Shown here in pieces: positions 25,101 through 50,484 of a stretch of DNA of 64,000 nt. Under the pieces are notes generated by a model. It did no database searches. It was not told the origin of the DNA and worked only from the letters and a program-made list of their open reading frames with translations. Source of the stretch: Maylandia zebra (Eukaryota > Chordata > Actinopteri > Cichliformes > Cichlidae); contig NC_135170.1 in the NCBI RefSeq assembly GCF_041146795.1, positions 32,413,533-32,477,532 of the forward strand, given 5' to 3'. Made by a program: the position numbers and the translations under genes. Positions within the stretch are counted from its first letter, which is position 1. Every line of letters starts with the position of its first letter.

Positions 25101-27228
25101 TTATATATCAAAGTTGCGTAGAAGCGAAGGTGACATTCTCACATTTACTCACTTAAAAACCAAGAGAAGTTCACTTTACAACAATAGTTTGCGTGACTAC
25201 AACAACTTTATCATGTCAAATGGCCAAATCGATTATTCACGGTCCTTTGTTGCTCACTTCAGATTTTAAAATGTACATTTTTGTTGTGTATATCTAGTGG
25301 CAGCCATGTTTGTATGCTGATTTTTAGAAGAAATCAAAAAGCTTGTACGCGGTGAACGTTAAGCTCGGAGAGTTAGAGCTGCATCTGTTTGATCTCTTGG
25401 ATCAACGTCTGTGATCGAACGGTCGGATTATTTATGTGGAAGACTATGGGTGGAAATGAGGAGGGGGGTTGACGAGCCTGCGACAGAAACTGAGGTATTT
25501 CTCTCGAGCTGTACGCGCACCTTTTTATCTACAGCTGCTTGGGCTCATTTACAGTAATCAGAGCTCGCTCTTTGGGGAGATTAACTCATTCTGGCGTGGT
25601 GACCCGTCGCCCTGGAAGCCATGACGATTAAGAAGATGTGTCGTAAGTGCATGACCGCATGTGAAGACCGATTGTGATGGTTGTCACGCGCTGCACAGGT
25701 CATCATCACACATCAGATGGATGACCGCAGTGTTTACGCTGAGGGAACTCATGTTTATCCAGTCGCCATTACTCTGAAAGTCACTGTGGGAGGTTTTCTG
25801 TCTGGTGTCTGTATTTCGCAAAGAGGGCATGTAAACAGCAATGCTATCACTACTGTACCAGCAGGGTTTAGTGCTTCTTTTATTTTTTTATTTCTGCTCT
25901 GGCTTCACTCGCTTTGAAGTCCCTCTTCCTTTACCGCTGTTTCAGCACTTATCACTAACATGTGTTTCCAGAGCTCTTGCAAAGATTTAAAGTTGTTCTC
26001 TCTTCAAAGGAATATGCGCCTGTGTCTGCAGCCTACCTGGCAGACTGGTAATACCTGTGTCATGTTGCTCTGAAATCCTGGATTACTGTAAGCTGGCTGA
26101 CCAAACTGAATTCACTGACTTGAATTCTTGCATTTTATTCGTGATGTAACAGAAATTCCATGTGGTGCATGGCCTTTGCTCTGTATTCTGTTTAGGGCTT
26201 TTCAGGCAAGACTTTAGAAAGTTAAGGAGTCAAATTTAATCTTCCCAAACTGTAAATGGTCTCAGTTTTCCTCTGTTGAAAAGCAGCAGGTCAGCCCAAC
26301 AAGAGTTGCTTCCTAGAGGCCAGATACATTTTGTCTTGAGGCAGCGCTGACATTTCCTGGAGCAGGAAATCTCTCTGTTGGGGAAGGAAGACAGATTTGC
26401 AGCACTGCATCAGGTCCTTGAGGATGTCTTTGCAGCTTACACTCATCACTGCTGCTCTCATCTCAGGATACATGCTGTTGATTAGTTTTTTCAAGGTCTC
26501 TTATCAGGAAAGGAGAGGATGAGAGATATTGTTATTCTCATAGTATTAGTCTTTTTCACATTCAGCAGGATTTTTGGTTTTTCTTGTTGTCTGTTTAAAA
26601 AGTAAACTTTACTCATTCATTTTCTTTGCAGTAGCCCCTTTTGTAGGCTGGTCACATCTCAGTTTGAAACTTTTACTTTTTTGGGCTCAATTTTTTCCGC
26701 CTACTGTGGTCATTTAAATCCACACAAGGAGCGGACAGTTGTCGTAAACACTGATGAAAAGGTGAGAGACGTCTTTCTCTTATTCTCATTCGCATACGCA
26801 AGCAAATTGCATGTGGTCAGCTGACATTACCAAACAATGTTCATGCTAAGAATGGCATAAGGATTGAAAAGAGGATTTGTGAAGACTATTAAGAGGAACA
26901 CCCTCCCCCTCCTCTCCTCGGTACTCCATTCACCGAGGATTATATCTCTGCAATTGAAACTTGGCTGGGCGTTCTCCGGCCCTGATACGCACCAGTTTGG
27001 GATAACTCTGGAAATCCAAATTGGTGCTTGGACTGGACACAGTCACATACTAGAAAGGGGCAGAGATATGGCCAGAGGGAGCAGGAGGTGAGAGCGTGGA
27101 AGTGAGCACATAAAGCAGTAGGTATCTTTTTACACATCCTCCCTTGTGTATTGTTCTTTTGGTTAATGTATACAACTGTATGCCATCTGCTCAAATTGAT
27201 GGATTATAATGATGTCTGATTGCAGCTA

Positions 27229-27260
27229 TCTCATTGAGTCAGACTCTCATTGAGTCAGAC
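27229..27260 (+). repeat. 16-bp tandem duplication carrying two AP-1-like sites
   Basis: TCTCATTGAGTCAGAC occurs twice back to back. Each unit has TGAGTCA, the consensus AP-1 (Fos/Jun) site, at 27235-27241 and 27251-27257. It lies in the presumed first intron of the glutamate transporter gene. Any regulatory role is inference. Confidence 0.6.
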
Positions 27261-27481
27261 AGTTTGTAAATGTGACGCTCATACTTGTGACAGGGATTTG
27301 GCACGACCGCGCTGCTCTCCAGATGTGTTTATGTACAATTAATGTTGAGAGATGGTAGCGGTGGGGTCTCTGAAATTTTCTTGGTAGACTGGAAACGTGT
27401 CGTGTTATTGGACAGCAAACACATTCTTCCTCCATGACTCATTGTTTTGATGGAAATAACTCTGCTTTATATATGTATCTA

Positions 27482-27614
<133 letters not shown>

Positions 27615-27899
27615 TTGAATTATTGTAGGTGTGATTTGGATTTATAGAGACAGCACACTTGGATTTCATTATTATCAAATTACTCTTTTCAGTAATGCTG
27701 TCCATGTGGTAATGCTGACATCATTCCTGCACTTCGGTCCAGGTTAAATATCTATTGGATGGATGCAGACATTCACAGTTTTTGAAGGACTCTGTTAATC
27801 CCTAGACGTTTCATTTAGCAGGCTCCTGACCGTGACAGCTTTCTATGAAGTAACTCAACAAGTATTTGATGTATTGCCATTAATTTTCACTCAGATATC

Positions 27900-28195
27900 A
27901 AATGGTGCCCAGAGCATTAATATTGACCCTCTGAGTTGTGAGTCATCATCTTTGACAACCCCTAACTCTGGCTGATTGGGACCCACACCCAATTTCACAC
28001 CTTGGCTCAGGCGATTAGAGGATCATCAGGGGGTCCTTTTGTCCCTCTGTGGGGGGTTACTCCCACTAGGTTTATATCTGGGACTCTCCACCATTTGACC
28101 TTAGAACTGAAGAAGCTTCTCGGATGAGAGGTGAAACGTCTTCAAGTAACTTAAAGAAGTCCAGACGCTTTTCTTTGCAAGCTCCTTTGATTAGT
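27900..28195 (+). repeat. Dispersed teleost repeat, same family as the ends of the 50.5-kb element
   Basis: The block includes GGGGGTCCTTTTGTCCCTCT near 28029, GAACTGAAGAAGCTTCTCGG near 28106 and GTCCAGACGCTTTTCTTTGC near 28160. The last two also occur, mostly inverted, at about 50518-50707 and 52144-52173. The family is common in teleosts; a Penelope-like retroelement tail is one possibility, not shown here. Confidence 0.7.
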
Positions 28196-28863
28196 TTGTA
28201 CAGAATCTTTTCAGTTTAATAAATCCATCAGAAAAGATGGTGCACATTAAGCAAAGTTATAGATGAATTTGTCTTATCTTTCTGTTTTAAGAGAAATGTA
28301 GGTGATAAACATCAAAAACACCTGAACAAATGCTTTCACTGTACACAGGACTTCATTCAGAGCGTGTAACACATCCAGGGTTCACATCCTATTGCTTCTA
28401 GGGGGTCATTTTTTACCTCACTTTACCTCACTAATCAGCTAAATCTGTTCCTCTATCTTCTATCACCTCCATATTGTGCTGTATTTGGAGTCTGGCAGTT
28501 TCATCATTTTCCATTTAAAGGATGATGAACAGATTACATCATGTCCTGTTTAGGCCTTGCCTGCTGTGTTTGGATTGCCTTCAGTTATGCACATTTACCT
28601 CCATTTAGAACCTAAACCAAATCCTCACAGGACATTCCTGTTGTGTGAGCCTTAGGTGCTTCTGGTTTTCACTAATCCCCTTTGAAAAATAGGCTCGACC
28701 ACCCCCAGCGGTAAAGTGTGAAGCCTTGCTAGTCTACCCTTGCTATGTTAAACATTTATAGTCTAAGCTAATCAGCATTGCTATGAGATGCTGCAGTTTG
28801 CTTTCCAAAGCACGTCGTCATTCAGCACTAAAACCCACCTTTTCCACTGTCCTCACAGACAGG

Positions 28864-42039
<13,176 letters not shown>

Positions 42040-42944
42040 TCAGATTTCACCACCAGCGTGTTTCACAGTCGATTTGTTTCCACTTTTACGACAGGTTTTA
42101 ACCACTTTCAGCTTCACTCTTCAGTGGAGGTACAGAGTGGGTTGCATTGCTAATTTTTCAATGCACGGATCTTAAAATGTCATGATGGCAATGCAGTGTA
42201 ATATTCCCAAGAAGGCCCTTAAAAACCAGGCCTGAGACTTTTGCCCTGTGGTTGGATGCTGAAAGAGTTTCTTTTCCTCCTTATCTTATCTACTCCAGTC
42301 TTGATTTATCATTTTTCTTCTGAAATCCACCCAAACCTAAAATGTTCCCAAACGCATACACGTCCACGAATTCAACTGATGCCAGAGAATGTGAGTCTGC
42401 TCTTGATGAAAAAAGTCTGCTGGTGCTCTCACCAGCCTTGTAACGCACAAACAGGAATTCATTTTGCTCAGATTCCCTTTGCTTCCCTTTAAGGAAGTTT
42501 TAAAAAAATTTACTTTTAAAAGAAAAGTTTGACATTTTGAGGACATTTGCAGTGAGGAAAAATGTATTCACAGTTAAAGACTAATATCATTAACTGTAAA
42601 TATATGTAGAACTTCAGGTAGCTTTCAGTGGAAAACGGCTGGCCTGGTTCTCTTTCAAGGTCATAAAACATTTACTAGCACCTTTAAATCTCATTAATTA
42701 ACAGGTGATGTCTTTTTCTAACAAGTTTAAAAGCTGAATTTAAAATGTGCACTTTTGCTGGATGTTAAATTTTTCACTAGAGTGACAGTTTGATCCTTTC
42801 AAAGTCTTGCATTGCAGGTGGTCACCAGTACTGGTGGATTTACTTCACTTTGGAGATAGCCAGGATAGCTGATTCCTACTAGTGTTTTGGCTGAGAAAAC
42901 TAGCAGGTAAACTGTAGCTTTATAATTAGTATACTGATAGAAAG

Positions 42945-43200
42945 TACTCGTTTTAATTCTGCTTTATCGATATAGTTCCAAATCAGAACAGTAGTCAACT
43001 CAAGGTGCTTTGAGTTGACTACGTTTGAGACCCTATCGTATTTTGGAGCGAAAAACTCCAGAATCCAATGATCCCCTTTGAACAAGCAGCAGGTGACAGT
43101 GGGAAGGAAAAACTCTCTTCTGACAGGAAGAAATTTCCAGCAGTGCCAGACTCAGGGAGGAAAGCCATCTGCCGTGACTGGCTGGGAGGTTGGGGAAAAG
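42945..43200 (-). repeat. Minus-strand copy of the repeat nested at 3400-3640
   Basis: Read on the minus strand, the block has CTTTCCTCCCTGAGTCTGGC, then TTTTTCCTTCCCACTGTCAC, then a tail around CAACTCAAAGCACC and a degenerate AATAAA-like end near 42965. It lies inside the likely 3' UTR of the transporter gene. Confidence 0.6.
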
Positions 43201-44030
43201 GAAACAAAGGAGTAAAACGAGATGCTTATTGCAGTCTGAGCCTATTGCAACTTAACTAACGGATGCTCCAGGGTCACCTTGTCGGAAATGAAAGTAGAGT
43301 TTTTCACACGTGAACTGACTGCAGCTATGAAGCTTTTCTAGCTGTTACCAAATGTAAATGTGGAAATATAAAAATGCATCTCAGTCATTTCATTTATTAG
43401 TCTATAACTTGCCAGCATGAGAATACAGAAGGTATGTGGTTTCCTCCTGCATGCCCAGGCGCCACTCGAATTCAAACCAAAGTGAGAACCAGACTAAAGC
43501 AGATTTTTTTCCTGTTTTGTGCTACACGTGAAAACTCATCATGTGCGATGAGTTTGTGCGTGAAAGCCGCGAGACAAATAGATCTTCCTATTTAAGACAG
43601 CAAATATCTTTCAAAATGTTGAATTAGTCCTTTAAAAATGCCAACTGATACTTTACATCTGGCAGGCAGTATTTTTATACAGTTCTCTTTACATGTTTAT
43701 CCTCAGTGCTCTTTTACCTTATTCCCTCTGACATCAGTCACTGTTGATGTTAATATTGTCTATATTATCTAGGGTTTGTATTTTCTTTGTTGTGGTCTGG
43801 TGTGTGAAATGATGAATTTTAGGCCAGAAGCTGTTTCAATTTTGTTGTTTGTTTAAATTTACTTGTTATTTTACTCTTACTTATTATTTAAATTTGTTAA
43901 TTGCTGTAAAATATCATCTTCTGTCCCACTGAACTGCCTTTCATTTCAAATTGAGCTTCATGAACTGCCTCCCTACATCCTTGAGTCTCAATGCAGAGTC
44001 ACAGGTCCAGATTGTGTGTATACTGTATGT

Positions 44031-44036
44031 AATAAA
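44031..44036 (+). terminator. Candidate polyadenylation signal for the EAAT2-like gene
   Basis: AATAAA lies 2.0 kb after the stop codon and is followed by T-rich and GT-rich DNA (about 44062-44085). Using it would give a roughly 2-kb 3' UTR that includes the repeat at 42945-43200. This is the clearest candidate seen, but other signals are possible. Confidence 0.3.
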
Positions 44037-46939
44037 ATCTTAGAGATTTATTTAAAGTAACTGCACTTCTCTTGTGTTTCCTCTGCTGCTAAAGGAACTT
44101 GTGCAATCTGTGGGAGGATTTGCAGTCAAAGGGGGACACGCGTCAGTGTTTGGTGACTAAAGACAGTGGAAAAATCCTGCAGACAAAGATATTACTGAGT
44201 GGAAAGATTGCAACACACACATAAGCAGAATGCACACATTACACACGAGGCTGTAATGAGACAAAGACAGAGATACCAACACACTTAATCCTCTCAGTGA
44301 AGAGTTAGAGATGGGCGAGGCAGGGGAGAGTGATGGATGGGAGAGGAATCGGTAGGCGGCAGATGGCCAGAAAGACGTCAATCCTTTTCATTCTTCCCAG
44401 ACAGCATAAGGGCTTTGTGGGTGATTGCAAGCAAGGCTGACGTTAGCTCAGGGACACGTCAGAGAGGAAAGCTGAGCAGAAAGGTGAACCCCCCCCCCCC
44501 CAAAGAGCTTCTGCAAAAACTGAAAATCGAAAACTCTCGTTTAGGTTCGTTAAAATTCGAGTTTGTCTCGATCGACATTTGCGGCTGATGGAGTCCAAAG
44601 AAGAAAGCGCTAATCTGCCCTGTGGCATGAGAGAGCTGCCCCTTCAGCGCATGACGTGGGAATATCATGTCGCACCATCTGAAGGGAAACGAGGGTCAGG
44701 AATTTAATCACTGCAGCTATCACTGTTCAGAGCAGTTTGTGTGTGAGTGTTGGGGGTTTGGGGGGTCACGGGTCACAAGGAGCATCATCTGCTCCTTTCT
44801 ATTATCTTCACTCCAGCTCTGTTTCAACATAACATCAGGACAAAAATTTAAGACACAGAAGCCATTTTCACAAACTAGACGAGAAAAACTCTTTTTGCAA
44901 AGAAATATATTTAAAGCAGTCAGTATTTAAAATTACAGGTGCTAAGAGGTATTCCTTATAGTATAAACAGAAATACAAAGAATTATATGATTACATTAAT
45001 CAAAGTATGAATCTTGTAACTATTTTCATGGCTGAGTGCTCTGAGAAATAATGATCTGATATATCATCATGTGGCCTGAAAGTTTTCCAAAGCTCAAATT
45101 GAAGCCCACAGCATCATAGCCAATTTCTAAAAAGCTGCGTGTGAAAAAATTACAACATCTCTTTTAAATAAATACATAACAGAGACAGATTTTGTCTTGA
45201 ACTCTAAACTAATTCCATCTTTCCCTCTTCACATTCTAAATTGTGTTTTTTTTGGTAGCGTAGTATAAAAATAAAAGATAATTTATGCTCTGAGTTCGAG
45301 ATGGTTTACAAACGTGATGATTTCAAGGTGGAACACATTAATCTGAAGTCTTTCTGGCATATTCTAAATCAGACCCACAAGAAGCAGGAGTGAGCCTGGC
45401 AGCCTGGTTTGGTTTTAAAACTCAGTCTGACATCTAGAGGCTGGATCGCTCGGCACATCAGCCTGCAGCTCTGACTCAGAACATTTCTGAGATTTCACAA
45501 TTTTATCAAAGAACCTGACTCACACTTTGTCCAGTACCATCGCCTCCTGTACACGTGCCTCGTGATGCTTCTGTAAACATGTTTAGACTTGAGCACTCGT
45601 CATTACATTTTCCCACAGTCGCTGCACACGGAGTCACGCAGAAGGAATTCGAAAATGCGTGAGTGATAAAATGCGACCTTTGTTGAGTAAGGAAAGATGT
45701 ATACATGATCATCTGCACTCAGAATACAAACAGGTAACACTATGCCCACATGCTCAAGATAACTTACAAAACCAGCTTTTAAAGTCTGAAATGATTCATG
45801 TTCCTTACTTGTTCTATTCAGCTAATACTCGTTACAAAATCAAGGACCCGTATCTCTCTTCTCTCACTGTAATCTTGGCATCTTGATACTTAAGATTGAT
45901 TGAAGATTGAAAAAATATTTCTGAATATATGTTTTCCACATCGTTTGGCCAGAAGACAGTCTGAAATCTGTACGACTGTATATCATCACACGAGCGCATG
46001 CCACAATAGATTACACCAGAAATACTTCTGAAGGAATTTTCTTTTTCTTACGCAGGATCGCAGGGAGTCATTCTGAAGAGGGCACCCTCAGAGGTCGCTC
46101 ACTGGTGCCTTACTGTAAGAATGTAATGACTTGGCGTCTGGAGACTCCTCCAGAGCTCCTCTTTACTAATTTTAGAGGAAAGACCTTGCATAGTTCACAT
46201 GCCCTGTCTGTTGTGTGAGATCTGCCACTTACGTAATGTCTTCTGAGACTGACGTATAGAAAGGAATGCACGGCTTCAATGCCTTTTTCTGTGTAAATAC
46301 TGCCTGTTATCACAAAGGTTTTCTTATTCGACACAGTGTGTACGCTCGCGTCAGCTGTTTTCTATTCTTCTCAGATGAGTTTCTGTGTAAGACATTAGCT
46401 GATTTCATTGTGCGTCAAATGACCCGTTCACACAAGATTCATTTCATAATGCATACTGATAAAAAAAAAAACAAAACATAAAGATGAATGGAAACCATGC
46501 TGTTTTAGCAGCTGAAACTACCTTTTATGTCCTCTTTAAACTCATACGGGAGTACCTTTTTAAATTTGCTACATCTAAAATGTTCTAATCAGATCTTTAT
46601 ACCATACTTGGTTTAGGGAGGAAGCATTTCCTGCAACGGCACCTGCCTCTGAAAGTTGCCAACTCTTCATCCACTCAGTACTAAGAGGACAATATTTGAG
46701 TAAGTGGGCTACAAACATTGTACAGATGTGGACAACCAGCCTGTCTGGTGTGGTTACTCAGTTGTGAAACCACATATACTTCAAGATTTAGGTGATTCCT
46801 GGTTTAGGTGTGTCGACCATGGTTCACTGCACATCATTGCAATGCACCGATTTGATTTGTAAAATTACAATAAAAGTCTATAAATATAAAGTCTATAATT
46901 TAAAAAAACAGACATTTTCATGACTTTCGCATTGTATTA

Positions 46940-47200
46940 TCCATCTTCTTCTACTTATTTGGGGCTGGGTGCGGGGGCAGCGGCAGAAAAGCCCAGACCT
47001 CCCTCTCCCCAGACACCTCCTCCAGCTTGTCCTGCAGGCCAGCCGAGAGATATAATCCCTCCAGCGTGTCCTGGGTCTGCCCTGCGGCCTCCTCCCGGAG
47101 GGACATGCCCGAACCCCCTCAACTGGCTCCTTTCAATGTGGAGGAGCAGTGGCTCTACTCTGAGCCCCTCCCAGATGCCGAACTTCTCACCCTATCTCTA
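46940..47200 (+). repeat. Dispersed teleost repeat remnant, GC-rich
   Basis: The block includes CTCCTCCAGCTTGTCCTGCA, AGCCGAGAGATATAATCCCT and CTCTGAGCCCCTCCCAGATG. These phrases recur in fish genomes as part of a LINE-like element tail, as I remember it. It is much more GC-rich than its flanks. The two overlapping open frames here are by-products. Confidence 0.55.
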
Positions 47201-49194
47201 AAGCTGGGCATAACCTGTGCGATTTTTGGGTGATTTTTCAGTTGTGCGACTGTTTTGGGGATCGGCCCGAGTTTCGCCTTAATCATGTGTCGTGCATGGT
47301 GTAGTATACATGGGGTAACGAGAAGCGATTAACACCTCACGACCAGCTCCCGATCAGCAATCGTATGGTCGCAAGAAAATCAAACCTGTTTGAAATCCTG
47401 TCGCCCCTCGTCAGGATATCAATGCAACCTCTCACATCCTCTCACACTGCGCATGCGCAAACACAGAAATGAAAGTAAAAAAGATGGAGTAGCATGGCAG
47501 CGCAGTGTTAGAACTTTGGCAAGCTCATCCGAGCCTTTTCGATGTGGTCTAACAAAATCATTTCGACCGCAACAACCGTGAAAAGAGTTGGATGGACACT
47601 GCTGCTCAACTGCAGCTGCCTGGTCAATGTTTTTCATTAGCAATTTAGCAAAGTTGATTGGTGGTGTGTGTGTCTGTGTTAGTGAAAGAGAGAGAGGGTG
47701 AGCAAGATGCAGATTTTGTGTTAAGCTTCATGTTATGGACGCACAGTGTGAGCACTCAGGTCGCATCAGAGCATCAGGCCCTGCATCGTGACTCATGAAC
47801 TTCTAACCCCCGAGATTCAGTCGTACAGTTTGAGCAGGGGCTGAATAACGCAGCTGAAAAAATCCTAGTGTTTGTCCAGCTTAAGAGAATGGCCAGGCAC
47901 CCTTCGGAGGAAGCTCATTTCTGCTGCTTGTATCCGCGATCTTGCTCTTTCAGTCACTACCCACAGCTTGTGACCATAGGTGAGGGTAGGACTGGCGGAT
48001 TGGCGGTGGTAGGATCGACCGGTAAATTGAGAGCTTCGCTTTTACACTCAGCTCTCTCTTCACCCATACCTCATTGTATTATTTTTATTTTTAGTTACTT
48101 TCTATTATTGCGATCCTAAAGTCATGTTAAAAGAATAGACTGAAAAATACAGACCAGGAAAATAATCTAAAACCTAAAAATACCATATAAATGATCTGAC
48201 TGAGAGGGATCTCATGTGTCACAAGTGCTATACAATTAGTTTGTCCTTAATAATGAGCTGCAGCCGAGCATCTATGGAAGACATAACCAGCCAAAATCAT
48301 AAATAAAACATTATCCAGATGACTTGCTTCTGTATTCATAGGAAAAGTAGTAAAAGTTTGGGGAAAATAAAAAGATGGAACAATGCAAAACATAAATAAA
48401 TAATTAATCAATAACATTTTGATAAATAAAGATAATTCGGTGAATTAATAAGAAAGGAAAAATGCTTGAGAGGCAAGGTGAGGCAGAAATATAAACTTTG
48501 TAACATTTTATGACCTGATTCATGTTTCCATTATATTTTTATGTTATTTTGATCTTCTTTTGGTTGCAGTTAACATCACAATCATTGAATTAGATTCTCT
48601 GTAAACAGTCTGTGACTGATCCACTGATTATTAAACAGCTGCCTCTTTGTTGCTTTCTGCTGTGACTAAATTTATTCTGTACCCACATCATGCTTTTAGC
48701 TTTATTACAGCCACCCTTCAGTCCCGAAGAGTGTTTGAGACAAAGAACAGATTTTAGATTTACTATAAAGACAAACTGACGTTGCGCAGCGCAGTGTATC
48801 AAAGAAAATCAGTGACACAAGGATTATGTTGTGGTAACTACTTCATCCAGAACACCCCGTGACAGAAAGCTGTTCTGCCCCCAGCAAATACCATTTCTGC
48901 CACCCACCCCCTCTGCCCTGTATCGGTTACACATAACACATAAACTGGCTCCGGTCCAACTACATGAACTCTGTCTGCACCACTGCCAGCCAATGAGCAA
49001 GCTCTTTGTTATCCTCATAAGCATAAGATTGCAGCGCCACATTTCTGCCATAACTCTGACAAATGCAGGGCATCAACACCTTAAACACTCCCGCCACTTT
49101 TAGCTGCTCTATAATAGTTTTATCTTCATGGGATATCCAATTTACTCAGTCAAATGTGCAGCAAATGGACATGCATTAAAAAGACAAAGTAGTC

Positions 49195-49350
49195 TAACCT
49201 ATAAGCAATTTAGAATCGCCAACTGACCCACAGTAATCCCACTAACTGCATGTTAGTGGGAGTTTAGGAGTTTAGATTGTGGGAGGATGTCAGAGTACCT
49301 GGAGAGATCCCATCCTGATACAGGGAGAACATGCAACTCCACGTATAAAG
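49195..49350 (-). repeat. Minus-strand fragment of the GTGTGGAGTTTGCAT repeat family
   Basis: The segment has GCAATTTAGAATCGCCAACT, ATTGTGGGAGGATGTCAGAG and GGGAGAACATGCAACTCCAC, in the order expected for the reverse complement of the family copy at 37600-37930. Confidence 0.6.
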
Positions 49351-50484
49351 GCTGCGCAAGCAAAATATGTGAAAAGATTTTAAAATGACTTGGTGAAAAA
49401 TAAATATTGTTATAGCTAACTTCATTATCTGCACATTTACTCAGCTGGTTCTTCCTGCTCTTGTGCAATCACTCTGTCCTTGCCTCCTTTGCACTGACAA
49501 TCATACACAAACACTTTACATTCAGCTAAACATAACAATATAATGTGATAATTATTGTAAGAGCAGGCTGGGAATCCATATTTGATATGAGTATAGCACA
49601 CAGCTTGGTTATGTGAAATCATCGTCATGAATTTCTCGCCCACACTGTCATCCTCTCTCAGTCTTTGTGCTGTAACCCAAAAGTTAAATGTAACAGGGAA
49701 ACACAACTTACAAATGAATAAAAGGCATAAACTGCTCCATTTCAATTTATAACAATATTCAGACTGAAAGCAGGGTGCTACTGAACATGAACTGACCAGG
49801 ATCAGGATCGGTACTGTAAACAAGCAACAGAACAGAAATAGAAATGTTTTAACAAACTAAAATAACAAAGTACATCAGCTCATTTGCTGGTAATACCAGC
49901 AGACTAGTGGCTCAGAAAGCTAGAATTAGCTAATAATCTCTAATGATTTAGGCTACAACACCTCTGAGTGAGTGCACTGTAACATCATGACATCAGCAAG
50001 ACTGCACAGTTTTCATTCTCTCCTGACTCCAAGTTGGCAAAATATAACATTAGAAGAATGTCAATGTCAGAAAATAATACTAACATACATTATCATTACT
50101 ACTATTACTATAATATTATACTAATATATATAGTAAAGGGGAAGGTCTATACTAGACCTCAGACCCGCCCCTTTCCTGATGAGTGCCCTTTTCTTGAGGC
50201 ATTTTTAATTTATTTATTTTTTTGTAATTTGTGTGTGCATGTGGAGTCCTGCCTTTGCCCCTCAACAGTATCATTTAACTGTTAATCATAATTTTGCTAA
50301 ATAAAAGGACCTGGCTTGCATCAGTCACATGACCACCATTTACCAATGCTCACCCTCGACAGGAGAGTCCGCTGGTTACGAGCTGCTGGACCAAACTCAG
50401 AAAGAGCACGTGCATTTTTTGCCACCTGGGCGGTAGCGACTGTACGACATAGGAGTAGTAGGTTATTATGTACACGTTGGTAAG

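Larger units (their letters stand above)
44040..50470. other. Intergenic DNA between the EAAT2-like gene and kcna7, left part
   Basis: No gene was recognised. A C-run lies at 44489-44500. Two dispersed repeats fall within it (about 46940-47200 and 49195-49350). A 128-codon minus-strand frame at 49437-49823 has no recognisable domain and opens with TTG. Confidence 0.5.

Noticed and set aside
46920-47233. Two Pro-rich open frames
   Set aside because: Both come from a dispersed GC-rich repeat remnant.
49437-49823. 128-codon minus-strand open frame
   Set aside because: TTG start, no recognisable domain, no splice partners and AT-rich composition like the surrounding DNA.
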